A stretch of DNA of 64,000 bases from Arcanobacterium pluranimalium (GTDB lineage: Bacteria; Actinomycetota; Actinomycetes; Actinomycetales; Actinomycetaceae). The position numbers were made by a program, and so were the translations under genes. The stretch covers positions 992,001 to 1,056,000 of the forward strand of contig NZ_JAFBCS010000001.1 of assembly GCF_016907845.1 (NCBI RefSeq), in the 5' to 3' direction. Positions 24,870 through 33,254 of the stretch are shown here, in pieces; the first letter of the stretch is position 1; each line of letters starts with the position of its first letter. The notes below the pieces were generated by a model. The model saw only the letters and a list, made by a program, of their open reading frames with translations, did no database searches and had not been told where the DNA came from.

Positions 24870-27563
24870 GTGTATGTTTACACGAAAATTGCGGGGGGGG
24901 GGCTTCGTAAAAGGCTTTTAGCTGGTGCATCTGCGTCGGCTGTTGTTTTTGCGGGTCTGTTCTCGATTTCCCCAGTGGCTCACGCTGCCACGTATGATCT
25001 TGTTGCTACTAATGGTGGCACAGCGAAAATCGACACGATCACGTCTCTTGATGGTGCTACGACGTATACGGAAACCACGCCATTTACTGGTCGCATACCT
25101 GCGCGCTACAAGATTTCGGCGCATATTAATGATTATTCAGCTTATGCGGCTGGCGATCAGGTAAATATTTGTGTTGCCAACGATAAATCTAGCGTATTTA
25201 ACGTGAACTTCAAGAGTGTGGCACCTAATATTCCTCAAACGAATCCGATCTTCACTGCTTCGGTGAATAGTGGTAATTGTATAACCTTGACTCGTACCAG
25301 TCTTGCTGGTGGTGGGGCACTTGATTTCACCGCGGATGTGCTTGGCTGGCTGTGGGTAGCTGATAGCACGTTTGATACTGGTGCTACCGGAACGGCTGCT
25401 CTCAGTGTTGGTGTTAATCAGTACAAGATTGCATACAATATTCCAGCAACCCCTTATTGGACGCGCGATCAAATCGTAATGGATCCTTACACATTTGCAA
25501 ATAGTGTGCAAATTAATGCCACCGAGGATTCGACTGTGACTTTGCTTGCTGGGATTACAAACCAACCGTATCCTGCTGATTCTTCGCAAGATCAAGTTCT
25601 CTTGGGCAAGTTCACTCCGGCTGCTGGAAGTGCCATTACATCTGTGGATTATTCAGGTTTCATAGCTGCTATGCAGGGAGTATCTGCTACCAATGATTCA
25701 CTCTCTAACGTGTGGATGCAGGTTTCAACGTCGGTGAATCCTACCAAAGTCTCGATTAATCCGGATATGACTTATAGTCAAGCACAAACTGCATTGAAGC
25801 CAGGTCAGTTTGGAATCGTGAAAAATACTGATGGTTCATGGACGTACGCTGTAAACTTTGGTTCGCGCGTGGGCGGCACAGCATTTAGCCCGGCTGATGG
25901 TGATACGATTCCGGCAACGGATACGAACACTGTTAATGCTTTCAATCTTATGAAACAGCAGAATCTGATGTTTTCTACCGCGTTGCTTTCGACCAACCTT
26001 GTGTTCTCTGACCCTGCTTTGAAAGAGTCTGCCACAATGGAGGTAACAACTCCTAAAGGTACTTCGTCTACCACAATTTCTGATTCTCCTGTGTTTAATC
26101 AGGCTGTTGGTCAGACGGCTGTGAAGGTGCATTATGTTGATGTTAAAGGTAATGCGATTGGTACGGTGGATAACTATTATGGTTACCCGGCATCGAATCC
26201 TGATCCAGCAACAGGTGCGAAGACTCCTGATCAGGCTGTTGCTCCGAAGACCATCAATGGTTACGCTTTGGAAACTGATGCGGCGAAAGCTGCTACAGCT
26301 ATCGGCCAACCACAGGCCAATATTCGTACTGCTGCTGGTACGGTAGCGTTCCCTGATTCGGGTATGACTGAGGTGTACTACGTGTATAACCTGCTCGATT
26401 CTGATGGTGACGGCGTGTCTGATCTTGATGAGATTGCTAAGGGTACTGACCCGAACAAGGCTGATACTGATGGTGATGGCGTGTCTGATGGTGATGAGAT
26501 CACTAAGGGTACTGATCCGCTCAAGCCTGATACTGATGGTGATGGCCTGAACGATGGTGATGAGATTGCTAAGGGTACTGATCCATTGAAGCCTGATACT
26601 GACGGTGATGGCTTGTCTGATGGTGATGAGGTCAATAAGTATCACACCGATCCGAAGAATCCTGACACTGATGGTGACGGTGTCAATGATGGTGATGAGA
26701 TTGCTAAGGGTACTGATCCATTGAAGCCTGATACTGATGGTGATGGCTTGTCTGATGGTGATGAGATCGCTAAGGGTACTGATCCATTGAAGCCTGATAC
26801 TGACGGTGATGGCTTGTCTGATGGTGATGAGGTCAATAAGTATCACACCGATCCGAAGAATCCTGACACTGATGGTGACGGTGTCAATGATGGTGATGAG
26901 ATCGCTAAGGGTACTGATCCGCTCAAGCCTGATACTGATGGTGATGGTGTCAATGATGGTGATGAGATTACGCATGGTACTGATCCATTGAAGCCTGATA
27001 CTGATGGTGATGGCCTGAACGATGGTGATGAGATCACTAAGGGTACCGATCCATTGAAGCCTGATACTGACGGTGATGGTGTCAATGATGGTGATGAGAT
27101 TACGCATGGTACTGATCCGCTTGATTCACGGTCCTTCCCGTACCAGTTGACGCTTGATAAGAGCCGTGTTCATCGTGGTGAGCAGGTGACTGCTTCGTTG
27201 TCTGGTTTCAAGGCTGGGGAAGTGGTATCGCTTGAACTACACTCCTCCGTTATTGGACTGGTTCAGAACGTGACGATTGATGCAAAGGGAATGGCAACAG
27301 TTACCTTTACCGTGCCAGCGTCGGCTGAGCTTGGTGTACATCATGTGATGGCTGTGTCTGCTGGTGGTTATCTTGTCCAGCAGCAAGGTCAGTTGGAAGT
27401 GATTGCTGACTCGATCGCACTCGGCGATGCTAGTGCCGGTGGTGCTGGTGTGGCTGGTGGTCTTGCTAAGACTGGTTCGACCAGTCTTGGTCTTGGCCTG
27501 ATTGCCATGATGGCTAGCCTTGCTGGTGTCGGAGCTGTTACGGCACGCCGCAAAAACGCCTGA
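24870..27563 (+). CDS. Cell-wall-anchored surface protein with MucBP-like and TSP3-type repeats
   Basis: About 897 residues. Order: signal peptide ending 'SPVAHAA' (about residue 39), a large unassigned ectodomain (40-410), a MucBP-like domain (about 413-507, 'VKVHYVDVKGNAIG' to 'EVYYVYN'), eleven Asp-rich calcium-type repeats (509-753), an Ig-like domain, and a sorting signal 'LAKTG', membrane helix and 'RRKNA' tail. LAxTG points to a class E-type sortase. The frame shown begins at GTG 24870, which lies inside the GGAGGG ribosome site. The better ATG at 24874 is out of frame by one base because of a G10 tract at 24893; G11 or G8 would restore 'MFTRKLRGG' into the same protein. The gene is probably phase-variable or carries an assembly error. 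Confidence 0.87.
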   Translation: MYVYTKIAGGGLRKRLLAGASASAVVFAGLFSISPVAHAATYDLVATNGGTAKIDTITSLDGATTYTETTPFTGRIPARYKISAHINDYSAYAAGDQVNICVANDKSSVFNVNFKSVAPNIPQTNPIFTASVNSGNCITLTRTSLAGGGALDFTADVLGWLWVADSTFDTGATGTAALSVGVNQYKIAYNIPATPYWTRDQIVMDPYTFANSVQINATEDSTVTLLAGITNQPYPADSSQDQVLLGKFTPAAGSAITSVDYSGFIAAMQGVSATNDSLSNVWMQVSTSVNPTKVSINPDMTYSQAQTALKPGQFGIVKNTDGSWTYAVNFGSRVGGTAFSPADGDTIPATDTNTVNAFNLMKQQNLMFSTALLSTNLVFSDPALKESATMEVTTPKGTSSTTISDSPVFNQAVGQTAVKVHYVDVKGNAIGTVDNYYGYPASNPDPATGAKTPDQAVAPKTINGYALETDAAKAATAIGQPQANIRTAAGTVAFPDSGMTEVYYVYNLLDSDGDGVSDLDEIAKGTDPNKADTDGDGVSDGDEITKGTDPLKPDTDGDGLNDGDEIAKGTDPLKPDTDGDGLSDGDEVNKYHTDPKNPDTDGDGVNDGDEIAKGTDPLKPDTDGDGLSDGDEIAKGTDPLKPDTDGDGLSDGDEVNKYHTDPKNPDTDGDGVNDGDEIAKGTDPLKPDTDGDGVNDGDEITHGTDPLKPDTDGDGLNDGDEITKGTDPLKPDTDGDGVNDGDEITHGTDPLDSRSFPYQLTLDKSRVHRGEQVTASLSGFKAGEVVSLELHSSVIGLVQNVTIDAKGMATVTFTVPASAELGVHHVMAVSAGGYLVQQQGQLEVIADSIALGDASAGGAGVAGGLAKTGSTSLGLGLIAMMASLAGVGAVTARRKNA
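24893..24902 (+). repeat. Poly-G tract (G10) in the first codons of the surface protein
   Basis: Ten consecutive G bases within the first 11 codons. Changing the length by one base switches which start codon is in frame with the main protein, the hallmark of slipped-strand phase variation. Confidence 0.9.
26397..27128 (+). repeat. Eleven tandem 66/69-bp repeats encoding DTDGDG units
   Basis: Eleven repeats of 22 residues (two have 23), each 'DTDGDG-(L/V)-(S/N)-DGDE' plus 'GTDPLKP' or 'YHTDPKNP'. The pair 'DEVNKYHTDPKNP' plus the next unit occurs twice in nearly the same DNA, showing duplication of a multi-unit block. The DTDGDG loops resemble thrombospondin type 3 calcium repeats. Confidence 0.92.
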
Positions 27564-27941
27564 GTGTTATACCTGATATCAGCAACAGTTGTGTTGTGTG
27601 ATGAAGCAATGCCTGGTAGTGCAAGAACGCCTGTGAGGGGTGTGCATGCCGTGTGGTGTGTGTTGTGTGGGTGTTGCTGATGGTGTGCGTGGCGTGCGTG
27701 CTGGTTGCGTGTGCTGGTTTGTTACTGGTGCGGGGCTGGTTGCGTGTGCTGCGCTAATGACGGCGCATATTGCGCGTAGTGCGTGGAACGTGTTGCGTGT
27801 GGTGTGTGTCTGGTTGTGTGAGGCTGCTACACCCAAGGAGACACAGTGTGTTTCTTAGTAGTCACACTCAACAATATTCCTAGTCATAACCGGGTTTGGT
27901 CATGAAACATACCAGCCATGGGGACAGGAAGAACCAAAACA
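27564..27941. other. GT-rich intergenic stretch between convergent surface-protein genes
   Basis: From about 27590 to 27820 the plus strand is dominated by G and T in GTG/TGTG/GCGTG words with little A. Two overlapping frames of 70-85 codons exist (27640-27858 plus, 27579-27836 minus) but both are low-complexity, without ribosome site or recognisable domain, so I do not call a gene. Confidence 0.5.
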
Positions 27942-27974
27942 GGGGTGGGAGTGGGCTAAGCCCACTCCCACCCC
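27942..27974. terminator. Perfect 15-bp hairpin, terminator of the FG-GAP protein gene
   Basis: GGGGTGGGAGTGGGC/GCCCACTCCCACCCC with a 3-base loop, 20 bases past the minus-strand stop. On the minus strand it is followed by TGTTTTGG, a short U run. Confidence 0.75.
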
Positions 27975-27993
27975 CTCATATAAGCAAGCAATA

Positions 27994-30900
27994 CTACTCC
28001 GAGCGTCGGAGGAGTAGCCAATGCCTACTTGAGATCAGCGCTCCTGCGCCGATCAACGCCACGAGCAGAACAACAAGCGCAAAAGTCTTGGATCCGCTGG
28101 TAGCAAGGCTAAGGTTCTGAGAATTTCCCTGCGTCGTCGGGCCAATGCCAGAGCTATTCTTTTCGGACTGCTGCGAGGTAGCCGAATGGGGATCGTCGAG
28201 CGGTGAAACTGGCTGCGTGTCTACGAAGAGAGTATTCACATCCAGTGCTAAAAGGTGTGCGGCATGCGAATACCCCTCTTGACCAGCTGCTGGATCATCA
28301 ATCACTCCGTCAGCGCCAATCGCAAGCGTCTCTGATCCGAGGAAATCACCAATAAAAGCTACTGATCGCCCAAATCGGGCACGCTGCGCATCAGTATCTA
28401 TCCTCTTCACTTTCGCGCCCAACTCAGAGATATGCGTGATACCAGCCGGAATATCGCTGGTATGCAGCACAAATACGGCTCCATTTCCGCTTTCACCCCA
28501 CGCTCCTATCGCAAGTAGTGATTTCTCTGGCAGTGCGTCTACTGCCCAACCAAAACCGCTTTCAGTTTCAGAGCCGGTGAGCACGGAAATGCGTCCGTCG
28601 TCAAAAGGTCCAGACTCGACTCCACTGGCATATGCGCGGTCAGAATCGCCTACTCGTGAAGCTCCAGAAGTGGGTACGATGCGCCGATCGAGCGTCGTTG
28701 TGGCCGCACCGGAACCATAAACCAACGCAACGCCACCCGTCGTCGTATTGGTGATCTGACCGCCGTCGTAACCGATAACGAAATCTCCGAAACCATCATG
28801 ATCGACGTCTCCAACCGCAGCTATCGAATTTCCTGCACCTAAACGGTACGAAGCATCGTCCGAAATCGAAAGTGTGTAGCCAGGCGCTCCTTTTTGCAGG
28901 TCGAATAATGTGGTTTCGTGCGAACCGAACACTACCCAAGCAGTTCCAGGAACGGTTGCTCGATCAGAGAAAGAATTGAAATCTGCCAGCGCGTAATCGG
29001 TAAGCGCATCCCCATTAACATCTCCAACCGGTGTAAAAGCGCTGAGTGTATGTGCATCTGGAGTGCGCGCCTCAAACAGCACCGACCGGCTCTTGTACGA
29101 ATCGCGCAGATCAATAATTTCTCCATCGCGCTTGCCCGCCACGATTAGTGCAGTGCCGTATGCTCCCTTTTCGCCACGCGAGTATGGAGTATTGGAAATC
29201 ACGAAACCTACGTCAGCCAAACCGTCATGATTAACATCTCCGACTTTCGATACTTGATAACCAGCAGCACCCTTATCAAACGGCATCTGCACATAGTATC
29301 CATGCCGTGGATTGAGGTGGTTGAGATCCACATAAGGCAAGGTAGAGCCACCAAAAAGCACCCACACTCTTCCCATTGTGTGGGAATTGACGGCAATATC
29401 GTCTATGCCATCTCCATTGGCGTCACCAATGCAAGCAACTGATAGGCCAACTGCTGCGTCAACGGCCGGATCTTCCGTAGCCTTTGGACCCAAAATCGTA
29501 ATCACCGAAGAATCTGGCAGTGCGCTTCCGGCCGTTCCGCCAGGGATAATCTGCACTTGACCAGTCACATTGAGTAACCAGCCGTGAGTGGGAGTGGAAT
29601 CCTCATAATGAACGTCAAATTTCCATTCGGAGCGCACGGGGCTTGCAGTTACGATATCTGGCACCCTGTCTCCGGTTACGTCACAGCTTCCGCGCGCAAT
29701 CGAACTTCCTAATCCATTGGAAAATTCGCCCACCCAGCGCTTTTGAACTGGTGTGTTTATCGGAGAAATTGCCGCGGGTTGTAGTGGAGTGACTGGCGCC
29801 GGATATAGCGGTTTCACTGGTGGAGTCTTTTCGTGTTGGCGCCGCATATCGACGGTCCATAGGTCGATTTTCCCGTGAGAATCTGCGGTAAGCACTCCAG
29901 TGAGATTTTCGTCAGAATCGAAAGCTGGGATTGTTCCTACGAATGTGCCGCCGCTTCCCTCGTGTTCATCACTGGCAAGCCAGGCGCTTTGATTACTTGG
30001 AATAGAATCCAAGCCCAGAGACGTATTCCAATCCTTGCTTAAAGCAGGGCTGGAGACGACAATAGCTCCGGGATGTTCTTCGTTGTCTGGCCGCCCAATG
30101 ACGAGCGCGCCGGGATTGGCAACGTCGTATCCTTGCACATACGCCAGCGAAATTCCAATGCGCCCTTTAACCGTTTGACGAATGAGCGTACCTGCTTTCT
30201 CACCATTGTGAGTGACCGTTACGTCGGTGACGGAATCGAGTTGCGCACGTATTTCGTGCGGCTTCTCTAGTGATTGATTTTTCTTTCCAAAGACGACGGC
30301 GACGGCTCCCGTCGCGTTATTTGCTGCGGGAGCACCGATGGCGAAGTCGTCGACGTCGTCATTATTGACGTCTGCAATGCCGACGATCGAAGTTCCAAAC
30401 GCGTCTTTGTTTTCCGAGCTCATGCCAGTAATTTTCACAGCTGCCTGGCTGATATCTCCGATTTGTGCGCTGCTGGGATTAAGGGCATAGACGAGATTTT
30501 GATCGGGCAGGCCTAGGCCAAGGGTATTGGAATCGTTGAAAACGCTGCCTATCGCGCTAAGAGTGGCGCGTTCGTTGCTGCCAAGTTCCCAGGTTTTAGC
30601 GGGCTGCTGAGCCTCGATGCTCGAAAAATAATGGAGCTTGGATCCCGCCACAGCGGCAAATTCTGGCTCTTCAAAGGCCGGAGACGTTGCCGAGATTGCT
30701 TTCACGGGTGCGTCAAAATGATGGATTGCGTGCACTTTGAGCTGTGGAGCGAGCGAACCATCTTGAGTAGTAAGCGCGCCATCTGCGCGAGTGCTTGCCA
30801 CGTAAACCGTATGATCGTGAGCTAAAAGCAGCCCGTGTTTTTCTCCACGAGCAATTTTCACGCAGCTGACTTGCCACGGCTGAGATTTCTCTGAGGCAGG

Positions 30901-31308
30901 GGAATTCGCTACGGGAAGTGAGAAGCGAAGAACTTTTGCCTGCTCGGAAATCGGGTGGGAGACGTCGTCGGAATCAGAACCATATGGAATAAAAGGGATG
31001 ATATTGAGTTCGCTGCGTTCCGAATTGACGAAAATTGCGTCGTTTCGGTTATCTGCAACGACGTCGCAGCTCGCGGGAGGTGCGGTGCCGGCGTCGGTGT
31101 ACGTTACGCGCGCAGTTTTCCGAATCGAATCTCCATAGCGAGTGCCGTCAATTCCGCCCCAGATGCGGGCATCGGAATCGGCAACGGTGGCTTCTTGAGG
31201 TGAGCTTGTTGCTTGTGCTGCTGTGGGGGCGCTGCTGAGCAGTCCAATGGTAAATATGGCAGAACACAGGAATGAGCATGCGTGATGAGCTCGTCGCTTA
31301 ACCGTCAT
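27994..31308 (-). CDS. Cell-wall-anchored FG-GAP (integrin alpha-like) repeat protein
   Basis: A 1104-residue secreted protein. A signal peptide (hydrophobic 12-30, ending 'TAAQA') leads into many FG-GAP/VCBS-type blades with calcium loops such as 'IGDANGDGIDDIAV', 'VGDVNHDGLADVGF', 'VGDVNGDALTDYAL' and 'VGDVDHDGFGDFVI', implying one or two beta-propellers. The C-terminus has a sorting-signal layout: 'LATSG', a hydrophobic helix and 'RRSE'. LATSG departs from LPxTG or LAxTG by Ser in place of Thr. AGGA precedes the ATG. A DtxR/IdeR-like box lies 70 bases upstream, so iron may control it. The ligand is unknown; adhesion is a guess from family. Confidence 0.87.
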   Translation of the reverse strand: MTVKRRAHHACSFLCSAIFTIGLLSSAPTAAQATSSPQEATVADSDARIWGGIDGTRYGDSIRKTARVTYTDAGTAPPASCDVVADNRNDAIFVNSERSELNIIPFIPYGSDSDDVSHPISEQAKVLRFSLPVANSPASEKSQPWQVSCVKIARGEKHGLLLAHDHTVYVASTRADGALTTQDGSLAPQLKVHAIHHFDAPVKAISATSPAFEEPEFAAVAGSKLHYFSSIEAQQPAKTWELGSNERATLSAIGSVFNDSNTLGLGLPDQNLVYALNPSSAQIGDISQAAVKITGMSSENKDAFGTSIVGIADVNNDDVDDFAIGAPAANNATGAVAVVFGKKNQSLEKPHEIRAQLDSVTDVTVTHNGEKAGTLIRQTVKGRIGISLAYVQGYDVANPGALVIGRPDNEEHPGAIVVSSPALSKDWNTSLGLDSIPSNQSAWLASDEHEGSGGTFVGTIPAFDSDENLTGVLTADSHGKIDLWTVDMRRQHEKTPPVKPLYPAPVTPLQPAAISPINTPVQKRWVGEFSNGLGSSIARGSCDVTGDRVPDIVTASPVRSEWKFDVHYEDSTPTHGWLLNVTGQVQIIPGGTAGSALPDSSVITILGPKATEDPAVDAAVGLSVACIGDANGDGIDDIAVNSHTMGRVWVLFGGSTLPYVDLNHLNPRHGYYVQMPFDKGAAGYQVSKVGDVNHDGLADVGFVISNTPYSRGEKGAYGTALIVAGKRDGEIIDLRDSYKSRSVLFEARTPDAHTLSAFTPVGDVNGDALTDYALADFNSFSDRATVPGTAWVVFGSHETTLFDLQKGAPGYTLSISDDASYRLGAGNSIAAVGDVDHDGFGDFVIGYDGGQITNTTTGGVALVYGSGAATTTLDRRIVPTSGASRVGDSDRAYASGVESGPFDDGRISVLTGSETESGFGWAVDALPEKSLLAIGAWGESGNGAVFVLHTSDIPAGITHISELGAKVKRIDTDAQRARFGRSVAFIGDFLGSETLAIGADGVIDDPAAGQEGYSHAAHLLALDVNTLFVDTQPVSPLDDPHSATSQQSEKNSSGIGPTTQGNSQNLSLATSGSKTFALVVLLVALIGAGALISSRHWLLLRRSE

Positions 31309-31377
31309 AACTTCCTAACTAGTTTTCACATATGCGCGGGTATTCGATAATTTTTGCGAGTTACCAATGCCCTAAAA

Positions 31378-31396
31378 TTAGGTAAGGGTAACCTAA
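31378..31396 (-). promoter_or_regulatory. DtxR/IdeR-like iron box
   Basis: TTAGGTAAGGGTAACCTAA has perfect 6-base outer arms and matches the DtxR consensus TTAGGTTAGSCTAACCTAA at all but two positions if S is read as C or G. It lies 70 bases upstream of the FG-GAP gene. A further half-site AGGTTAGGTT follows at about 31402. Confidence 0.72.
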
Positions 31397-31501
31397 GTAA
31401 TAGGTTAGGTTTGTTGGGCGGGGGAGTCTATGAGGAAAGTCCTATATGTATGGATTTTGGCGTTTTATGCAGGTCTTGGTGCTGCCGCTTGGCACCAAAA
31501 A

Positions 31502-31538
31502 GGGCGGAAATCTGCCTATCTTAAGCAGATCTCCGCCC
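31502..31538 (-). terminator. Rho-independent terminator of pdxST
   Basis: 14-bp stem with one mismatch (31502-31515, 31525-31538); on the minus strand it is followed by TTTTTGG. It lies 19 bases past the pdxT stop. Confidence 0.8.
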
Positions 31539-31556
31539 AGTATGTGGGGTTAATCT

Positions 31557-32186
31557 CTAGATTAAACTGGTGAATAGTGAATATATGTGTGGGTGATCGT
31601 CGAGCTCAGGGTGGAAAGTGACCCCAATCTGATTCTCATATCGAACAGCTACGGGTGTGCCGTCGGCCAGGCGTGCCACAGTTTCCACGCCCTGGCCAAT
31701 ATCGGCAATATGTGGAGCGCGAATGAAAGTCATCGGAATAGAATTTTCGGGTGCGGCAGATCCTGTGCCGGTAGCTATTCCTGTGGTGCGGAAACTGCCC
31801 AGCTGGCGACCGTAAGCGTTGCGCACAACCGTCACCGGCAGGCTCGCGAAACCGGTGATCGGAACGCGCGACGACGTCGTTGCCACATGTGCCAATCCGC
31901 TTCCGTTGCCGCGTTCTACCTTGTGTGCGAGCAAAATCAGTCCAGCGCATGTGCCAAGCACTGGTGTGCCATCCAGAATCTTTGCGCGCAGCGCGTCAAA
32001 CATGCCCAACTCGTGCAGCAATTTGCTCTGAACGGTGCTCTCACCGCCTGGCAGCACGATTCCATCTAAATCTTGTGCGGCATCGGCGCCGTTGCGCAGT
32101 TCAACGGCATCGAACCCCAAATCTTCCACGCGGCGGCAATGCTCGATAAATGCACCTTGCACGGCGAGTACTCCGATTCTTTTCAC
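31557..32186 (-). CDS. pdxT: Pyridoxal 5'-phosphate synthase glutaminase subunit
   Basis: A 209-residue class I glutaminase that feeds ammonia to PdxS for PLP synthesis. 'IGVLAVQGAFIEH', 'LPGGESTVQSKLL', the nucleophile motif 'GTCAGLILLA' and 'VTFHPEL' with the catalytic His are in place. The GTG start follows GGAG by 5 bases. It lies 21 bases downstream of pdxS on the minus strand; the two products form the 12:12 PLP synthase complex. Confidence 0.95.
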   Translation of the reverse strand: MKRIGVLAVQGAFIEHCRRVEDLGFDAVELRNGADAAQDLDGIVLPGGESTVQSKLLHELGMFDALRAKILDGTPVLGTCAGLILLAHKVERGNGSGLAHVATTSSRVPITGFASLPVTVVRNAYGRQLGSFRTTGIATGTGSAAPENSIPMTFIRAPHIADIGQGVETVARLADGTPVAVRYENQIGVTFHPELDDHPHIYSLFTSLI

Positions 32187-32207
32187 GCGAACTCCTTGAG
32201 TGAATAA

Positions 32208-33083
32208 CTACTTTCCACGTTCGGCCATGAGCAGTTCGATCTCGGATTCGTTGATTCCGACCATGGCTTCGCCGAGATTTTCTGAAAGTTGTGCGATGAG
32301 CTTGGCATCTTTGAAATTTGTCACGGCTTTGACGATAGCCTGGGCGCGCTTGGTTGGATTTCCGGACTTGAAAATGCCCGATCCAACGAAAACTCCTTCT
32401 GCGCCGAGCTGCATCATCAGTGCGGCATCGGCTGGAGTGGCTACACCGCCCGCTGCAAAGTTCACCACTGGGAGTTTGCCGTGCTCATGCACAAATCGCA
32501 GCAGGTCAAGCGGCACTTGCAGTTGCTTTGCCTCCTCGAAAAGTTCATCGGATCGCAAACCTTGCGCTTTTCGCATTTGTGACTGGATCAAACGCATATG
32601 CGTCACTGCTTGCACTACATCGCCCGTGCCTGGTTCGCCTTTAGTGCGAATCATGGAGGCGCCCTCAGCAATGCGCCGTAAGGCTTCGCCAAGATCCTTT
32701 GCTCCACACACGAACGGCACCTTGAAGTCTGTTTTATTGATGTGAAAGACGCCGTCGGCTGGGGAGAGTACTTCGGATTCGTCGATATAGTCGATTTCCA
32801 AGGCTTCGAGAATCTGGGCTTCCACAAAATGCCCGATTCGTACCTTTGCCATTACTGGGATACTCACGGCGTCTTGGATTTCTTTGATTAGATGCGGATC
32901 GCTCATGCGAGAAACTCCGCCAGCAGCGCGAATGTCGGCAGGAATACGTTCGAGAGCCATCACGGCGCAGGCTCCTGCTTCTTCGGCAATCCGTGCCTGC
33001 TCTGCTGAGGTGACGTCCATAATGACGCCGCCTTTGAGCATTTGGGCAAGCTGTTTGTTGAGTTCATAGCGTGATTCGGTCAT
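32208..33083 (-). CDS. pdxS: Pyridoxal 5'-phosphate synthase subunit PdxS
   Basis: A 291-residue TIM-barrel synthase making PLP from ribose 5-phosphate, glyceraldehyde 3-phosphate and ammonia. Nearly every family block is visible: '[21 protein letters not shown]', seen here around residues 18-38, '[14 protein letters not shown]' with the active-site Lys, '[11 protein letters not shown]', and '[20 protein letters not shown]'. ATG 33083 is chosen for its AAGGAAG ribosome site; a start nine codons earlier lacks one. Divergent from pdxR, its likely activator. Confidence 0.97.
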   Translation of the reverse strand: MTESRYELNKQLAQMLKGGVIMDVTSAEQARIAEEAGACAVMALERIPADIRAAGGVSRMSDPHLIKEIQDAVSIPVMAKVRIGHFVEAQILEALEIDYIDESEVLSPADGVFHINKTDFKVPFVCGAKDLGEALRRIAEGASMIRTKGEPGTGDVVQAVTHMRLIQSQMRKAQGLRSDELFEEAKQLQVPLDLLRFVHEHGKLPVVNFAAGGVATPADAALMMQLGAEGVFVGSGIFKSGNPTKRAQAIVKAVTNFKDAKLIAQLSENLGEAMVGINESEIELLMAERGK

Positions 33084-33167
33084 GGTACTTCCTTGTTGAG
33101 CAGTATTCACTTCGGGTTGTATGGCTGCGTTACTTTTCTCAGGCCATTACCGGAAAGTATATGGACT

Positions 33168-33229
33168 AACTGATCTTGTGAAAAGATTCAGAATAGATAA
33201 AATTGATAAGGTCAGTTATGTGGTCAGTT
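33168..33229. promoter_or_regulatory. Putative PdxR operator in the pdxS-pdxR intergenic region
   Basis: Two exact direct repeats GGTCAGTT (33210-33217 and 33222-33229, period 12) and an upstream inverted near-copy AACTGATC (33168-33175). MocR/PdxR regulators bind direct plus inverted repeats between the divergent genes. Confidence 0.6.
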
Positions 33230-33254
33230 TGATTGCTGTGGGAAGTAGGCTGCG

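Noticed and set aside
25836-27107. 423-codon frame on the minus strand
   Set aside because: It is the mirror of the DTDGDG repeat array; its 'Ile-Thr-Ile' periodicity comes from the repeat DNA and it has no ribosome site or domain.
26397-27128. CRISPR-like regular repeats
   Set aside because: The repeats are contiguous coding units in frame, without spacers.
27640-27858. Cys/Val-rich 72-codon frame
   Set aside because: Product of GT-rich low-complexity DNA; no ribosome site and no family.
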